From Porites lobata (lineage: Eukaryota; Cnidaria; Anthozoa; Scleractinia; Poritidae), in contig CALNXK010000329.1 of NCBI GenBank assembly GCA_942486035.1, positions 124,001-188,000 of the forward strand: a stretch of 64,000 nucleotides of DNA. The letters run 5' to 3'. Each line of letters opens with the position of its first letter. The first letter of the stretch is position 1. The position numbers and the translations under genes are program-made. Positions 12,601 through 23,173 of this stretch are shown piece after piece. The notes beneath the pieces were generated by a model, which saw only the letters and a list, made by a program, of their open reading frames with translations, did no database searches and was not told the origin of the DNA.

Positions 12601-13357
12601 GTTGATGTTAAAGGGAAAAGCAGCTCAATTGAAAGTGCAGGTATAGATCTAGTTTATTTTACCTTCATAAACATTGTTCTGCTCCAGAAAGCAGCCAAAA
12701 TAACTGACTTGACTGGCAGAACTTTTTTGTAGAGTCGAATGAAAACAAGGAACGTCATTAGTTTAAAGCTTAGACTAGAAGCGTTTTAGAAATCAAAAGC
12801 CCTCAAAAAAGATTGTCGTTGGTGGTTAGTTTAGTCTAGCTTCGGTGGAGGGCGTCGAAATGGAACTGGCCGAAAAAGGGAAAGGGTGGTTTTCGCCACG
12901 TAGAAGTCATTATCAGTATCTGATGTGGAAAAACTCGTCTACCAGCCCAAAACTCACAATACGATCATATCTAATTTACATAATATATTTTGAACCGAAA
13001 GACAGCTTATCGGATTGAAGGGAATTGGAAATTACGCTGCATGTTTGACACCAAAAACTTATTTTGGTTAACTTCATTTTAGATTTTACGAATGTTAAAA
13101 AAAAGAGAGAAAATCATCAAAAATAACATACGATAGATCAAACCGAAACGAGCAAAAAACAAAACAAAAGAGAGAAGAACGTTTTAAATAGTAGTTCATA
13201 GAAGTTTTTCTTTATTTCAGGTCCAAACATACCTGTTATCGCTATGCTAGTTGGCGTACTTGCGCTGTGTATAACTGGTGCAGCTTACATGGCAATAGGG
13301 AACAAGAGGAAGACGGTGAAGCACTACTCGACTCTGGTCCAAGAAATTCAAAACTAA
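9641..13357 (+). CDS. Gene B: ZP-domain type I membrane protein
   Basis: Six exons fit GT-AG rules and reading phase: 9641-9803, 10100-10138, 10808-11213, 11706-11885, 12333-12640 and 13221-13357, giving 410 aa. Residues 1-25 form a signal-peptide-like stretch. The ZP-N half (about 70-200) has its four cysteines; the linker and ZP-C half follow (203-320) with the C-x-A-T-P and H-C-H-V-R-I-C motifs. RRKR at 323-326 is a furin-type cleavage site, followed by a QGPLSL hydrophobic patch. A transmembrane helix (about 370-391) and a basic short tail ending with YSTL complete it. ZP proteins of this layout are cleaved and polymerise outside the cell. There is no EGF or lectin domain, unlike its neighbours. 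Possible poly(A) signal at 13717. Function beyond the family is not known. Confidence 0.85.
11318..11360 (+). pseudogene. Echo of the start of gene B exon 4
   Basis: Inside the intron before exon 4 there is a stretch (around TTCGAAGGACCATTTACT) that matches the first bases of the real exon (TTCGTAGGACCATACACT) at about 15 of 18 positions and reads in frame as RFEGPFT against RFVGPYT. No splice acceptor sits at the right place. It may be a fragment of a duplicated exon. The match is short. Confidence 0.35.
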
Positions 13358-13716
13358 CAAACTGAAAAGTCGTTTTGTTGCAGAACTTCGCGTTTTCACT
13401 TCCTGAGAACAGACATGCAAGTCAACGCCACGTAAAATAATGGAGCGAAAGATTGTATTTTTTGTCTAATAGATTAAATAGTTTGAAAGCTGTAAAGAAA
13501 GAGTCTCGAACGCTAAAAACTAGCAATGTCCTCTCTCTTTTTCTTAGAAAACCAGAAACGAAGTAAATCGTGTTGATTGTTTTATTCCGACTTCTAAGTT
13601 ATCCTCTTGGGTAGTTTTTCAGTCCCCAAAAATTGTTCAGAAACTCGTTTTTCTTCAACATATAAGCCTTCAGACATTTAGTTTCAGATATTGAAAATGT
13701 CTAAGAAAACTTAGGA

Positions 13717-13722
13717 AATAAA
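13717..13722 (+). terminator. Candidate poly(A) signal of gene B
   Basis: AATAAA lies 360 bp after the stop codon of gene B. Nothing else in the immediate 3' region fits better. Confidence 0.35.
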
Positions 13723-15981
13723 AAATGTCCCCTAATTTCCGTAGTGCCGAGAGCTAGGATGAAAAGGTCATTTCTTACAGGTAAACAGCTGCAAAGTGTG
13801 GGATAGAAAATATATTCCATGAGTATTTGTTATAGTCAGCTGAAAAAAAAATAATTCGAGGGCACCTCGATATAGATCATCAGATAGTTATAGATTCCTC
13901 CTAGAACACGCTCCCATTTCCAAGGAGAATTGATCAGTGTTAAAAAAGAAAGGGAATTAAAATGACGTTAACGGTAAGGATGGGATATGATTTTTTTTTG
14001 AAAGCCGCTAAAATAAAGCCTTGAAATGAAACGAGAACAAATTAACATAAACACAGCCCTCAGTGTTCGACAAATGTAGCTCAACCACGGGAAACACGTT
14101 TCCCATAACTCATGGTCGTCGATAGCTGGATTCTGTATTCCTTGTGTTGAATTCCGGATTCCAGGATTTCAAATCCCAGTATTCCGAATCCTGAAGAAAA
14201 CTTTCCCAGATTCCGGTAAGAAAATAGTGTGATAAGTCGGGCTCTTGTGTATCAATAAAATTGCGTCATTCCCTGACCCTATGTTAAGGATAAACAACAC
14301 TTTAATTGACTTTTTTTTCTGTTCATTTGTTGTTTGAAGGTTAAATCTTTCAGTGCCGCAGTAAAGCTTAAGCAAGTCGTTTGAAATGAATGCGCCAACT
14401 TTTTATATTTTTCACATCACGAGCTTAATCACAAGCAACAAATGCTGATGCAGAAACTTGCTGATTATGAGTGTTTCTTGTAATAATTATTTCATTCTAG
14501 CTTTGGGTCTGTTTAGTCTATCATATGGCCTAATTATTTTTATTATTGAGTCGTATGTACGCGACTAGACGTACTTTCTTGTTTCATAAACACAGGGCAT
14601 TGCCTTATGTTGTAGAATCAGTCAGAACCACAATCCTCTCTTGATCAGAAGCAATTGGAAAATAAAAAAAGGGCAGCTGAATTTGCTAATTCGATAACAT
14701 TTGCACATTACGAAACAGTTCTCACACGTGTTTAGCTTGAACTGTTTACTCTTCTGCATAGAGTTTAAACAGTGTGCAATACTAATCACGATGGAGAAAG
14801 CATTGTTTTATGAGTCTTATAATTCAATGCGTTATAGGTCAAGTAGTGAGTCGGATGAGGGTTAAGGACTGCAAGTAGTGATTAGGGTTAATGACGTTAA
14901 GCACTGAAAACAGCCGTTTTAGGGTTAAGCATTGACAAAGTTCTTAAAGGTTAAACAGTCACAACACTTTATTGCTTAAACATGCACTGATAGTCGAAAT
15001 ACTTAGCATTATTTTAGGGTTAGCTCCTCTCTAAATATACCGTATTCATTTATGAAAGCAGTTATTAGAAGTAATTTCAAGAGAGTCGAGCCGTTTTTAC
15101 TTGACGTATGTCTCATTAACTCATTTACGCTTATTTTTCATGACGACGGTGTCATGTTACTGCAAATACCAGAGTCAAATATGTTTAGTTTTCCTTTCCT
15201 GTTTACATGATACAAACTACCAATGTCAGCGAGGTTTAAACAGCAATAGCTTTAATGGGCACAAGAAATTATAACAAGATTTAAAAGTGTTTTGGTAACC
15301 ATAGTAACGTTGTGAAAATGATTCATTGCAATAGTCCACGCAATCAATTCCCTTAACTTCCGCTTAGTGAGTTTTAGTTAGCGCTCCACAGTCTGAAAAG
15401 AAAGCATTTTTATTAAATAATCCTTTTATTTCATAGTTCAGTAAATAGCAAATATGGTGATAATTGCATTTAATATTTTGACGCGTCATCTTGAATTAAT
15501 TTTGAGTACAAATCAAGGAAACGGTCACGAATATGTTCAAGTGTATGTTTTCCCTGTTTTTTTTATTATTATTATTTATTATTATTGTTTTTATTTTTTT
15601 TAATGTCTCAGAAGGGAAAGAGATAAAAAAAGATGAAAAACTTAGGTACAATGTAAAAGATAATAATGAAAATAGAATTCTTCATTATTTCATTCAGTTT
15701 TTGAGATAACGTGTTCATTAATGGACTAATAAAATGTGTCATTTTGCTTACTGGCCGGTGAACCTTAAAAGAGTTCCAAACGTCACCTATTGTAAAATTA
15801 CTTTTCAGTTAAACTTTTTAAAAAGCAAAATATTTTTCATGCATCAACTTTAACTTGTTTAAATTGCGCTTAATTTTGTAAACAAATCTAAACATTTGCT
15901 TACAAATTAATTTAAGGGTCAATGTCATTTGTATAAATCAAATTGGTTCCAATGCGATTGGCTTAGCTCAGGGAGATACAA

Positions 15982-15992
15982 GGCATTTATAC
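15982..15992 (+). promoter_or_regulatory. Conserved TATA-like core promoter of gene C
   Basis: The sequence GGCATTTATA lies about 60 bp before the ATG of gene C and is conserved before gene D (near 23109-23118), while much of the surrounding DNA has changed. This fits a TATA-type core promoter with a short 5' leader. No transcript evidence is available. Confidence 0.35.
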
Positions 15993-16047
15993 CATTTCAC
16001 TTCAACAATTTGGGTATTCTTGAAACACTTTGCAAGGGCGTTCAACA

Positions 16048-19000
16048 ATGTTCAAGGATTTTGTGCTAGTTTCTGCAGTCTTAATTCAGTTCCTTAGCTG
16101 CTGTCCTAAACAGATTTCAGCAGTTTTGGATAAAGACTTAGAAAGAGAAGAACGACACGGAAAGACAGGACATCTCTCGGATGAAATAATGGCGGGAAAT
16201 CGAGGAGAAAAAATGTTAGGGCGGACCGCGGATTGGAAACAGAGTGATGTATACCGCAGTGATTGTATGAAATAGTTCAAGTGTTTTTTTTTTCTTTTTT
16301 TTAATGTGTTGTTTTAAGGGTTCAAGTTTATAGAGGCCGACGGTGGGGCGAAGTGAGAGTTTGCATGAGTGAGCTAGCGTGCGTGGGTTTCAGTTATTTC
16401 TTTAGCCAGTTTTTTTTTTTCAAGAACCGTGATTCTTTTTTGTGTTTTAAAAATAATCAGATAGATGATTGCGCAGTTCTAAACTTCTTCTATTTCTTTA
16501 TGGTCAATATCTTGTTATCGAATTCCACACAAACAGAACAAAAACGGTGTGCTCATGAGTCCGGATTTGTAAGGAAAAGAATCGATCGAGGAGTGGGGAC
16601 ACGCATAGCCTCAACTTCAGTAATCCAAATTACTTTAAGTAATGGTCCAGATAAGAAGGAAAGGACTAAAACGCAGTGAACACGTCGGAATGCAAAAAGG
16701 TGCTAACTTTACTATTGTCTCTACTATGGTTCTGATTGGTTTAAAAATCAAATTTTACGAAATCTTCGCAAAACAGCATGTATATTAATCCCTTTTTTTC
16801 TATCCCACTTCCTTATAACAAATTCTCGTCTGAGTCTAAGTAACACAGAAATCGTATGTGCGGATCACGTAATTTTGTGAACATTTCTTGGTCATTGTTT
16901 GCAACTCTTGTGATTGATCGAAATGTTTTAACACAAAAATACACCCTTTAAAAGTGGAGTTTAAATACATTTTCTTTCGTAAACTGCCTTTTTGTAGGTT
17001 TATGCATTCTCTGCATGAAAATGAAAACATTTCTATGTGAGGTAAGCGTATTGCACCACAACAAAACAAATTGCTTCCCTTCTTACCTGGATCATTACTT
17101 AAAGAGATCAAGTGTATATATTCCTGCACAAAGTTTATTCTCTGAGACAGGGCTTTTGGTCACGTTCCTTTAAAACAACGAAGTGTCAGATTCACTTGGA
17201 AGGAATGTCAAAGACAGACCGAAACAACATAAAGTTAGTTTCAAATCTTTACTAGCAAACTGTTTCAATTCAGTACAACCGCAAAATTTGTTATTCGAAA
17301 AAATTTTAAATTGATAGAGAGTTCACTTCCATGCTGCAAATTTATTTAAGTCTTTTTGAAAAAGTGTTTTCCACCATTCAAGCCGATTGCATTCTTCTTG
17401 AACGGCGTATTATTTATTTTGTCTTTTTGTCACCGGCGGTTTGTCTAAATGGCCGGTTTCATATCCATGAATACTTAAACTTGCACAATAGTCACAAAAT
17501 AATTCTAATCTTTGTTTCTTAAGACCCGGGCAAGTGTTCTGCGCCCAATAATGGCGGCTGCAGTCACCAGTGTGTTAACACTCCAGGAGGCCACAAATGT
17601 GAATGTCCGGACCCCGAGCTAATCTTATCGTCGGATAACAAGACGTGCTATGGTAAGCAATTGTCGCTAACGTGGATAAACATGCAGAAATAGGCAAACA
17701 CAACAAAATACTTTGGTTTCAGTCTGCTGTTAGAAAACCTTCGAGTATCCGGCTTGTCTACAACAATCCTGGAAACGTATGTATAGAACTTACTGAAGTG
17801 AGCGCGGTTTAAAGCACAAAAGCGAATAGTGTTTCGTGCAGATGCGTGTAGATCTGTCTAAAGGACCTGGGTTCATGAGGGGAGCTGCGGGCGTAGACTG
17901 GAAACAAAAAGCAAAGCCACATGCATCATCATTCTCTTCTACAAGAGAGAATTATCTATGAGAGCGAATGACCTATACGTGTCCCTCTTCCCAAGAAATA
18001 ACTTTCACGGTGCACAGGGATTCGCTCTCTTTTTCTACCGTTAATACCAATTTATCACCAAGTACTGAATTGTACAATAACCTGTCAAAGTTTCAAGATT
18101 TTTAGTTAAATATTTAACGACTTTTCTTGGTTTTCTCCCTTTTTTAGCTCCAGGGGTCGACGTCCATTGCAACAGCCATAACATGACTATTGTTATTCCC
18201 AAGTCCCTCCTCCGCGGTATTGACCAAGAGCATCTTCGACTCCTGGACACCAGATGCAAAGCTAAGGAAACAGCATCACACTTCTCTCTCACTACACCGC
18301 TGACCGGTTGTTTGACAACAAGCAGGCACACACCCTCCACTGTTGTGTACTCCAACTCAGTTTTAGAGATTCCCGTGGGCGCAGATGATATCATAACACG
18401 CGTGCGTGAAATAGAAATTCAGTTCAGCTGTTTTTTTTCCAGATATGGCGTGACTTCATCCGTAAGCTGGAGACCCAGTCAGAGAAAACTGATGTTTAGC
18501 GATGAAGGAAAGGGAAAGTTCACCATTGCTTTGAAGATGTTTCCTGACCGCAGCTTCCGTAGTCCTTACATGAAGAGCGATTTTCCTGTGGATGTGGTTC
18601 TACGGCAGCTTTTGTTCTTTGAGGTGTCAGTGACGTCAGATGATAAGAGGCTGTCAATCAGAGCAGATCGTTGTTATGCCACACCTTCAAATGACAGGAA
18701 GGACGACTTGAAGCACGAGTTGATTGAAAACAGGTGAATGAACTTGACATATAACTACTTCCTCGGTTTTATTAATGATATTAATGATACTCATACTCTA
18801 GGTGGAATCATTTCCTGCATGTCCAACAGCATTAGTTCAGAATATACTGAATCTGCAAACATTTATTAACCCTAAGTGAAACTGTATTTGTATTTCATTT
18901 TTACTCCAACCTATAGATAATACATTAGTTGTGTAATATCGATTAGTACAAGGTTGTTTAAACTACGTGTACATAAGAAAAAAAAGAAAAAAATAGAATG

Positions 19001-20814
19001 GAGAAGGGCACATTATAGTAAAACTGATTATGGCCCTTTAGCAAGATTGACTTTATTCTATTATAGCTTTGTTATTCATTAAAACACAAATAACACTAAA
19101 CTAGCCAGCTTAAAAAGACGCGGCCATCATCATCCAACCAAACTGTATCCAGGCCGGTTGTATCGCTGTAGAAATTCTTTTCTCTGTTTCGAAGAATCGA
19201 ACCAAATAGAGTGGATATATTTACCGCCTTAGAAACCTTAATACGAAAGGTTAATCATTGCCGATTCCTACGACAGACAACATGAAAAACAACGACAGCA
19301 ATTAGAAGCTATGGATAACTTTACCGTATTTCTTTTTTCAAGGTGTCCTGTTGACGAAACCGTAAAGCTCCTTCCTTCGCCTTCACCTAGTGCCCAGCGG
19401 TTTTTCCTGGAAGCCTTCAAGTTTATTGCTGACCACCCACTTGTCTTTGTCCATTGTCACGTGATTATTTGTAACGCAACAGACCCAACTTCTCAGTGCG
19501 CTAAGCCCTGCCCGATAAGAGACCGAAAGAAGCGCTCCGAGGACCGTCACATGATCGATGATGTGTACTCGGTGTCCCAGGGCCCCCTTCGTCTAGCACG
19601 TGAAAAACGTGAGGACACCAACTCGATTGTTTTAGATAAAAGAAGTAAGTAACCTTAGGATCTGTTCCAGCTGATTCACAGTTTATCCGCCTTAACTTCG
19701 TCCAACACTGTTTCATGAAACATGCTCAATAATTTTTAAAATATGTGTTTATCAGTGATAGATTTTATACCATGCTAATGGATGAGGTGAAAACGAAAAC
19801 AGGATCAAAGAACGATCACGCGGAACCCAACTCCATCAATGGAGTTGGATCAACTGTTTGATTGTGTCGGAAAAACATATTGGATGGCTTTGGACTAACA
19901 TGCTACCAGGTGTTGGGCCAACACGTTGGGTGTTGTGAGATCAGCGTGCTGGATAGCGTGATGTGGCATGGTGTTGGACCAACAGATTTATGGTGGTTGA
20001 CCAACTTACAGCATGATGTTTGAAAAACATGTTGGATGGTCTTGGACTAGAATGCTGCGTGATGTTGAACCAACATGACCAGGCATGATGTGCAAAAAAT
20101 ATTGGTTAAAAAACGTTAAACGGTGTTGGACCAAGATGGTGTTGGACCAACGTGTTGGATGGTGATGTTTTAGATCAAACATTGTGGTATAGTGTGGAAG
20201 AGTATAATGAACGGAATTGGACCAACATGCTCAGTAGTGATTGATAAGCAGGTTGGCTGGTGTTGGACCAACGTGTTTTATGGTCCTAGAACCACATGTT
20301 GGATGGCCCTGGAACAGCATGTTGAATGGTCTGTACCACCATATTTTGTGATCAGTGTTGGACAAACGTCACGCCAATTCAGCTGCAAACAGAATTGGTC
20401 TCTTCCAAACTAGTCTTAATTAGCAATTTCAATACTTTTGAGGTTAAACAGATTTTGCCACGAAAATGATGTCAGAAGATTGACGATTGGCAGCAAAAAT
20501 TAATTTTCAACTTTTGATTTAACAACTGGCCCGTAAACTTCAAATAAAATGGTTAGTGAAATTGATTGAAAATTTTTCTCTAAAATGCATGTTCCGTGTT
20601 GTCAATGCAACACCTTTTAAAAAAGGACTGGACTTAAAAACCTCTTAAGTGATTAAGAGTATTGTGTTTCTTTCCAGGCTACAGTCCGTTTCCCGTGATT
20701 GCTCTGTCAGTGTTCTGCGTCGCTTGCTTGGTGGGTACAGCAATGATAGCATACAAAAAGTCACGCAAGAACCCACCTGGGTATTCCGTGCTTGCAGATG
20801 GTTATGAACAGTAA
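16048..20814 (+). CDS. Gene C: EGF-ZP type I membrane protein
   Basis: Five exons fit phase and splice rules: 16048-16264, 17524-17652, 18148-18733, 19343-19644 and 20678-20814, giving 456 aa. Residues 1-25 are a signal peptide. Exon 1 is 37 codons longer than in gene D and adds a charged stretch. One EGF-like module (73-116) has six cysteines with CSAPNNGGC and CECPDPEL. The ZP-N half and linker are in one exon (117-310); ZP-C follows (311-370). RKKR (372-375) is a furin-type site, then a SQGPLRL patch. The transmembrane helix is about 414-436, with tail PPGYSVLADGYEQ (YSVL sorting-type motif). Its nearest relative is gene D. The lectin exon present in D is reduced here to a remnant at 17435-17470. 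Poly(A) signals at 20895 and 20907. Confidence 0.87.
17435..17470 (+). pseudogene. Remnant of a deleted C-type lectin exon
   Basis: These 36 bases (GGCGGTTTGTCTAAATGG...CATATCCATGA) match the first bases of the lectin exon of gene D at 23945. The match then stops, and the sequence jumps to the intron end just before the EGF exon: about 0.8 kb present in D is missing here. The AG acceptor of the lectin exon is also lost (TTTTTAAGAGG in D, TTTTTGTCACC here). Gene C therefore derives from a lectin-bearing ancestor. Confidence 0.75.
19840..20360. repeat. Degenerate tandem repeat in gene C intron (TTGGACCAACATGTTGGATGG)
   Basis: Roughly twenty diverged copies of a word near GTTGGACCAACATGTTGGAT fill this part of the last intron. 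The equivalent intron of gene D has only a few units (about 26795-26870). The unit contains a short palindrome. The open frame at 20192-20413 comes from this repeat. Confidence 0.75.
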
Positions 20815-23173
20815 CGGGTTCAAGAGGAACTAAGAAGAATAATAGACTGAACATAGATGAAGGGGACTTAGGTGGAGATGTCTTGATTTCTGCGAATAAA
20901 AACCAAAATAAAACTTAACTAAACAAGTTTTTTCCGTCACTAAATGATGCAGTAATAAACTTTCAAACAGGTATTAGTTGAATGCTTGAATATCTATCTT
21001 TACTGAAGTGGAATTACGTAAACCCCATGTTGAAGTAATCGTGCCCAATACCCTATAACCGTCCGTACAATTTTCCTTATTTTCCGTTATTTGCATCGAA
21101 CGCCCGATGACTTGAACTTTTTTGATTTTCCTAGAAGGTTCGAGTTATCGCTAGGCGACTGTAAGAAGTTCTCACATACAACTCAATTGAGATTGCCTCT
21201 TCAGACGACGTCGCCTTAAATCGCCAATGCACGACAACTACGCGGTACAAATGAATGAAACTGACTGTTTTCTGCAGCTTACACAACACGCGTAATATTG
21301 CAAGTTCCAATTCACGTTGCGTTTATCTCTACATCGAGGTCTCGGTCTGAGATTTCCCTGTAATGTCAATGACCTCACCCAGCCGCCTAATTATTAACAA
21401 TTATTGGACGAGGTTGAGCAAAATATCGTGATTCGTCGGTGGTGAGCAGATCAATTATTTGCCGAAGCCGAAGACTGAGGCGAGACACTGACAAATCACA
21501 ATATTTTGTGATAACCGAGTTCAATAATTGTTTTATCATCGGTCACCGAGTTTGTTTTTTAATGAATACCTGACATTTTGCCATTTTCTAGCAAGAGCGA
21601 TTGCAAGAAGGGGAAAAGTGCGGTTTCATTTACGCATGAGCGGCATATTTTTTGCAGCCAAACACAGATGGAAGACATTGCGCATGAGCAGACCATTATT
21701 TGCAGGCAGTTATTTTTCCAGGTCACGTGGTGGGCTCTCGGCCAATGAAAGGGAAGAAAAATTTGCATTGAATGATAACTGTAGTTATTCGTGAGTTGCA
21801 TGTACGCGGCTAGATCTTTTCTTGTTTCATAAACACAGCCATCGGCCAAGTAAGGCACTTGATGGAGTCATTCAGAACGGGTTATGGGCTCCTAATCAGA
21901 AGCAATTGAAAATTTGAAATAGCAGCTGAATTTACTAATTCGATAACATTTGTAAATTATGAAACAGTTCTCACCCATGTCTATTCTGCATGAACATTAT
22001 AATATCACGATGGAGAAAGCTTATTTTATGAGTATATCAGTCATTGAGTCAAGTAATGAGTCAGGTCGGGGTTAAGCACTGAAAAAAGCCGTTACTAGGG
22101 TTAAGGACTTGAAATACTTATCATGTTATAGGTTAAGTACTGACCAAAGTAAAAATGCCTTTTAGTATTGATTTAGGGTTAGTTTTCTCTCTATATGTAC
22201 CGTATGCATTTATCAAAGCAATCATTGTCTGCAAGTCAGGGAGATCAAACTTTTTTTTACTTGACTTATGACTCATGAACGTTTATTTCTCATCACGATG
22301 GTGTCATTTTACTGCAAATACCAGAGTTAATTGTATTAAGTTTTCCTTTGTTGTTCACATGTTACAAACTACCAATGTCAGCGAGGTCTAAATAGCAATG
22401 GCTTTAATGAGCACAAGGAACAATAACAAGATTTCGAAGTGTTTCGGTAACCATAGTAACACTGTAAAAATGATTCAATGCAATAGGCCTTGCAATGAAT
22501 TCCCTTAACTTCCTCGAAAAAAGTGTTAGTTCCACAACCTGAAAAGAAGACATGTATAAATAACCTTTATATTACATATCCCAACGAATAATAAATAGGG
22601 TGATGATTGCCTATAATATTTAAATGTGTCATGTTGAATTAAATTAGACTTCCGATCAAGGAAACAGTCACGAATATTTAGAAGTATGTTTTCCGTTTTA
22701 AAAAAATGTCTCGGGAGGGAAAGAGAAGAGTCGAAAAGATTTTTGATAAGGTATAATGTAAAAAATAAAAATTCTAAAAAAACTACTTATTTCACTGAGT
22801 TATTGGGGATTAAAATTGAAATTTGATGTGTTCATAAATAGACTAAGAGCCCTTATGGCTCTTATTAGACTAACAAAATGTGCCCTTTTGCTTGATTATT
22901 TGACGGTTAAATCTAAAAAGAGTTCAAAATGTCACCTAACGTACAGTTATATTTCACACTATTACAATATTATTCCATAAATTTAATTCTAGATAGTTTA
23001 TATTGCCTTGCTTTTTAATGCAAACTTCAACATTCGCTGACAAATTAACAGAAAGGGTCAATGTCATTTATGTCAATCAATTTGATTGGCTTAGCTCTGG
23101 AAAAACAAGGCATTTATATCGTTTATCGTTAAGCATTTGGGTATTCTTGAAACACAGCGAAAGGGCGTTTAAC
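20815..23173. other. Intergenic C-D with palindromic repeat and duplication boundary
   Basis: No gene is recognised. An inverted-repeat element spans about 21380-21560: CAATTATTGGACGAGGTTGAGCAAAATAT at the left faces ATATTTTGTGATAACCGAGTTCAATAATTG at the right. It is followed at about 21590-21775 by a repeat with another copy on the opposite strand at 63790-64000. From 21797 the DNA resembles 14550 onward, the second copy of the duplicated unit. Confidence 0.55.
20895..20912 (+). terminator. Poly(A) signals of gene C
   Basis: Two AATAAA hexamers (20895 and 20907) lie 80-95 bp after the stop codon. The same pair region is conserved after gene D. Confidence 0.6.

Larger units (their letters stand above)
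13358..16047. other. Intergenic B-C; left end of the duplicated unit
   Basis: No gene is recognised. From about 14550 onward the sequence matches 21797 onward, marking the left edge of the segmental duplication that made genes C and D. A block at about 14105-14225 is rich in GGATTCC/GGAATCC words, a repeat type also seen near 30010-30140 and 43725-43870. Low-complexity TTATTA tracts occur near 15560-15600. Confidence 0.5.

Noticed and set aside
16353..16679. Plus-strand frame in the first intron of gene C
   Set aside because: It is rich in Phe and Lys from AT-rich DNA, has no domain, and is not conserved in the collinear intron of gene D.
18041..18394. Minus-strand frames opposite the ZP-N exons of genes C and D (also 25306-25569)
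   Set aside because: They are reverse-strand shadows of the strongly supported ZP exons.
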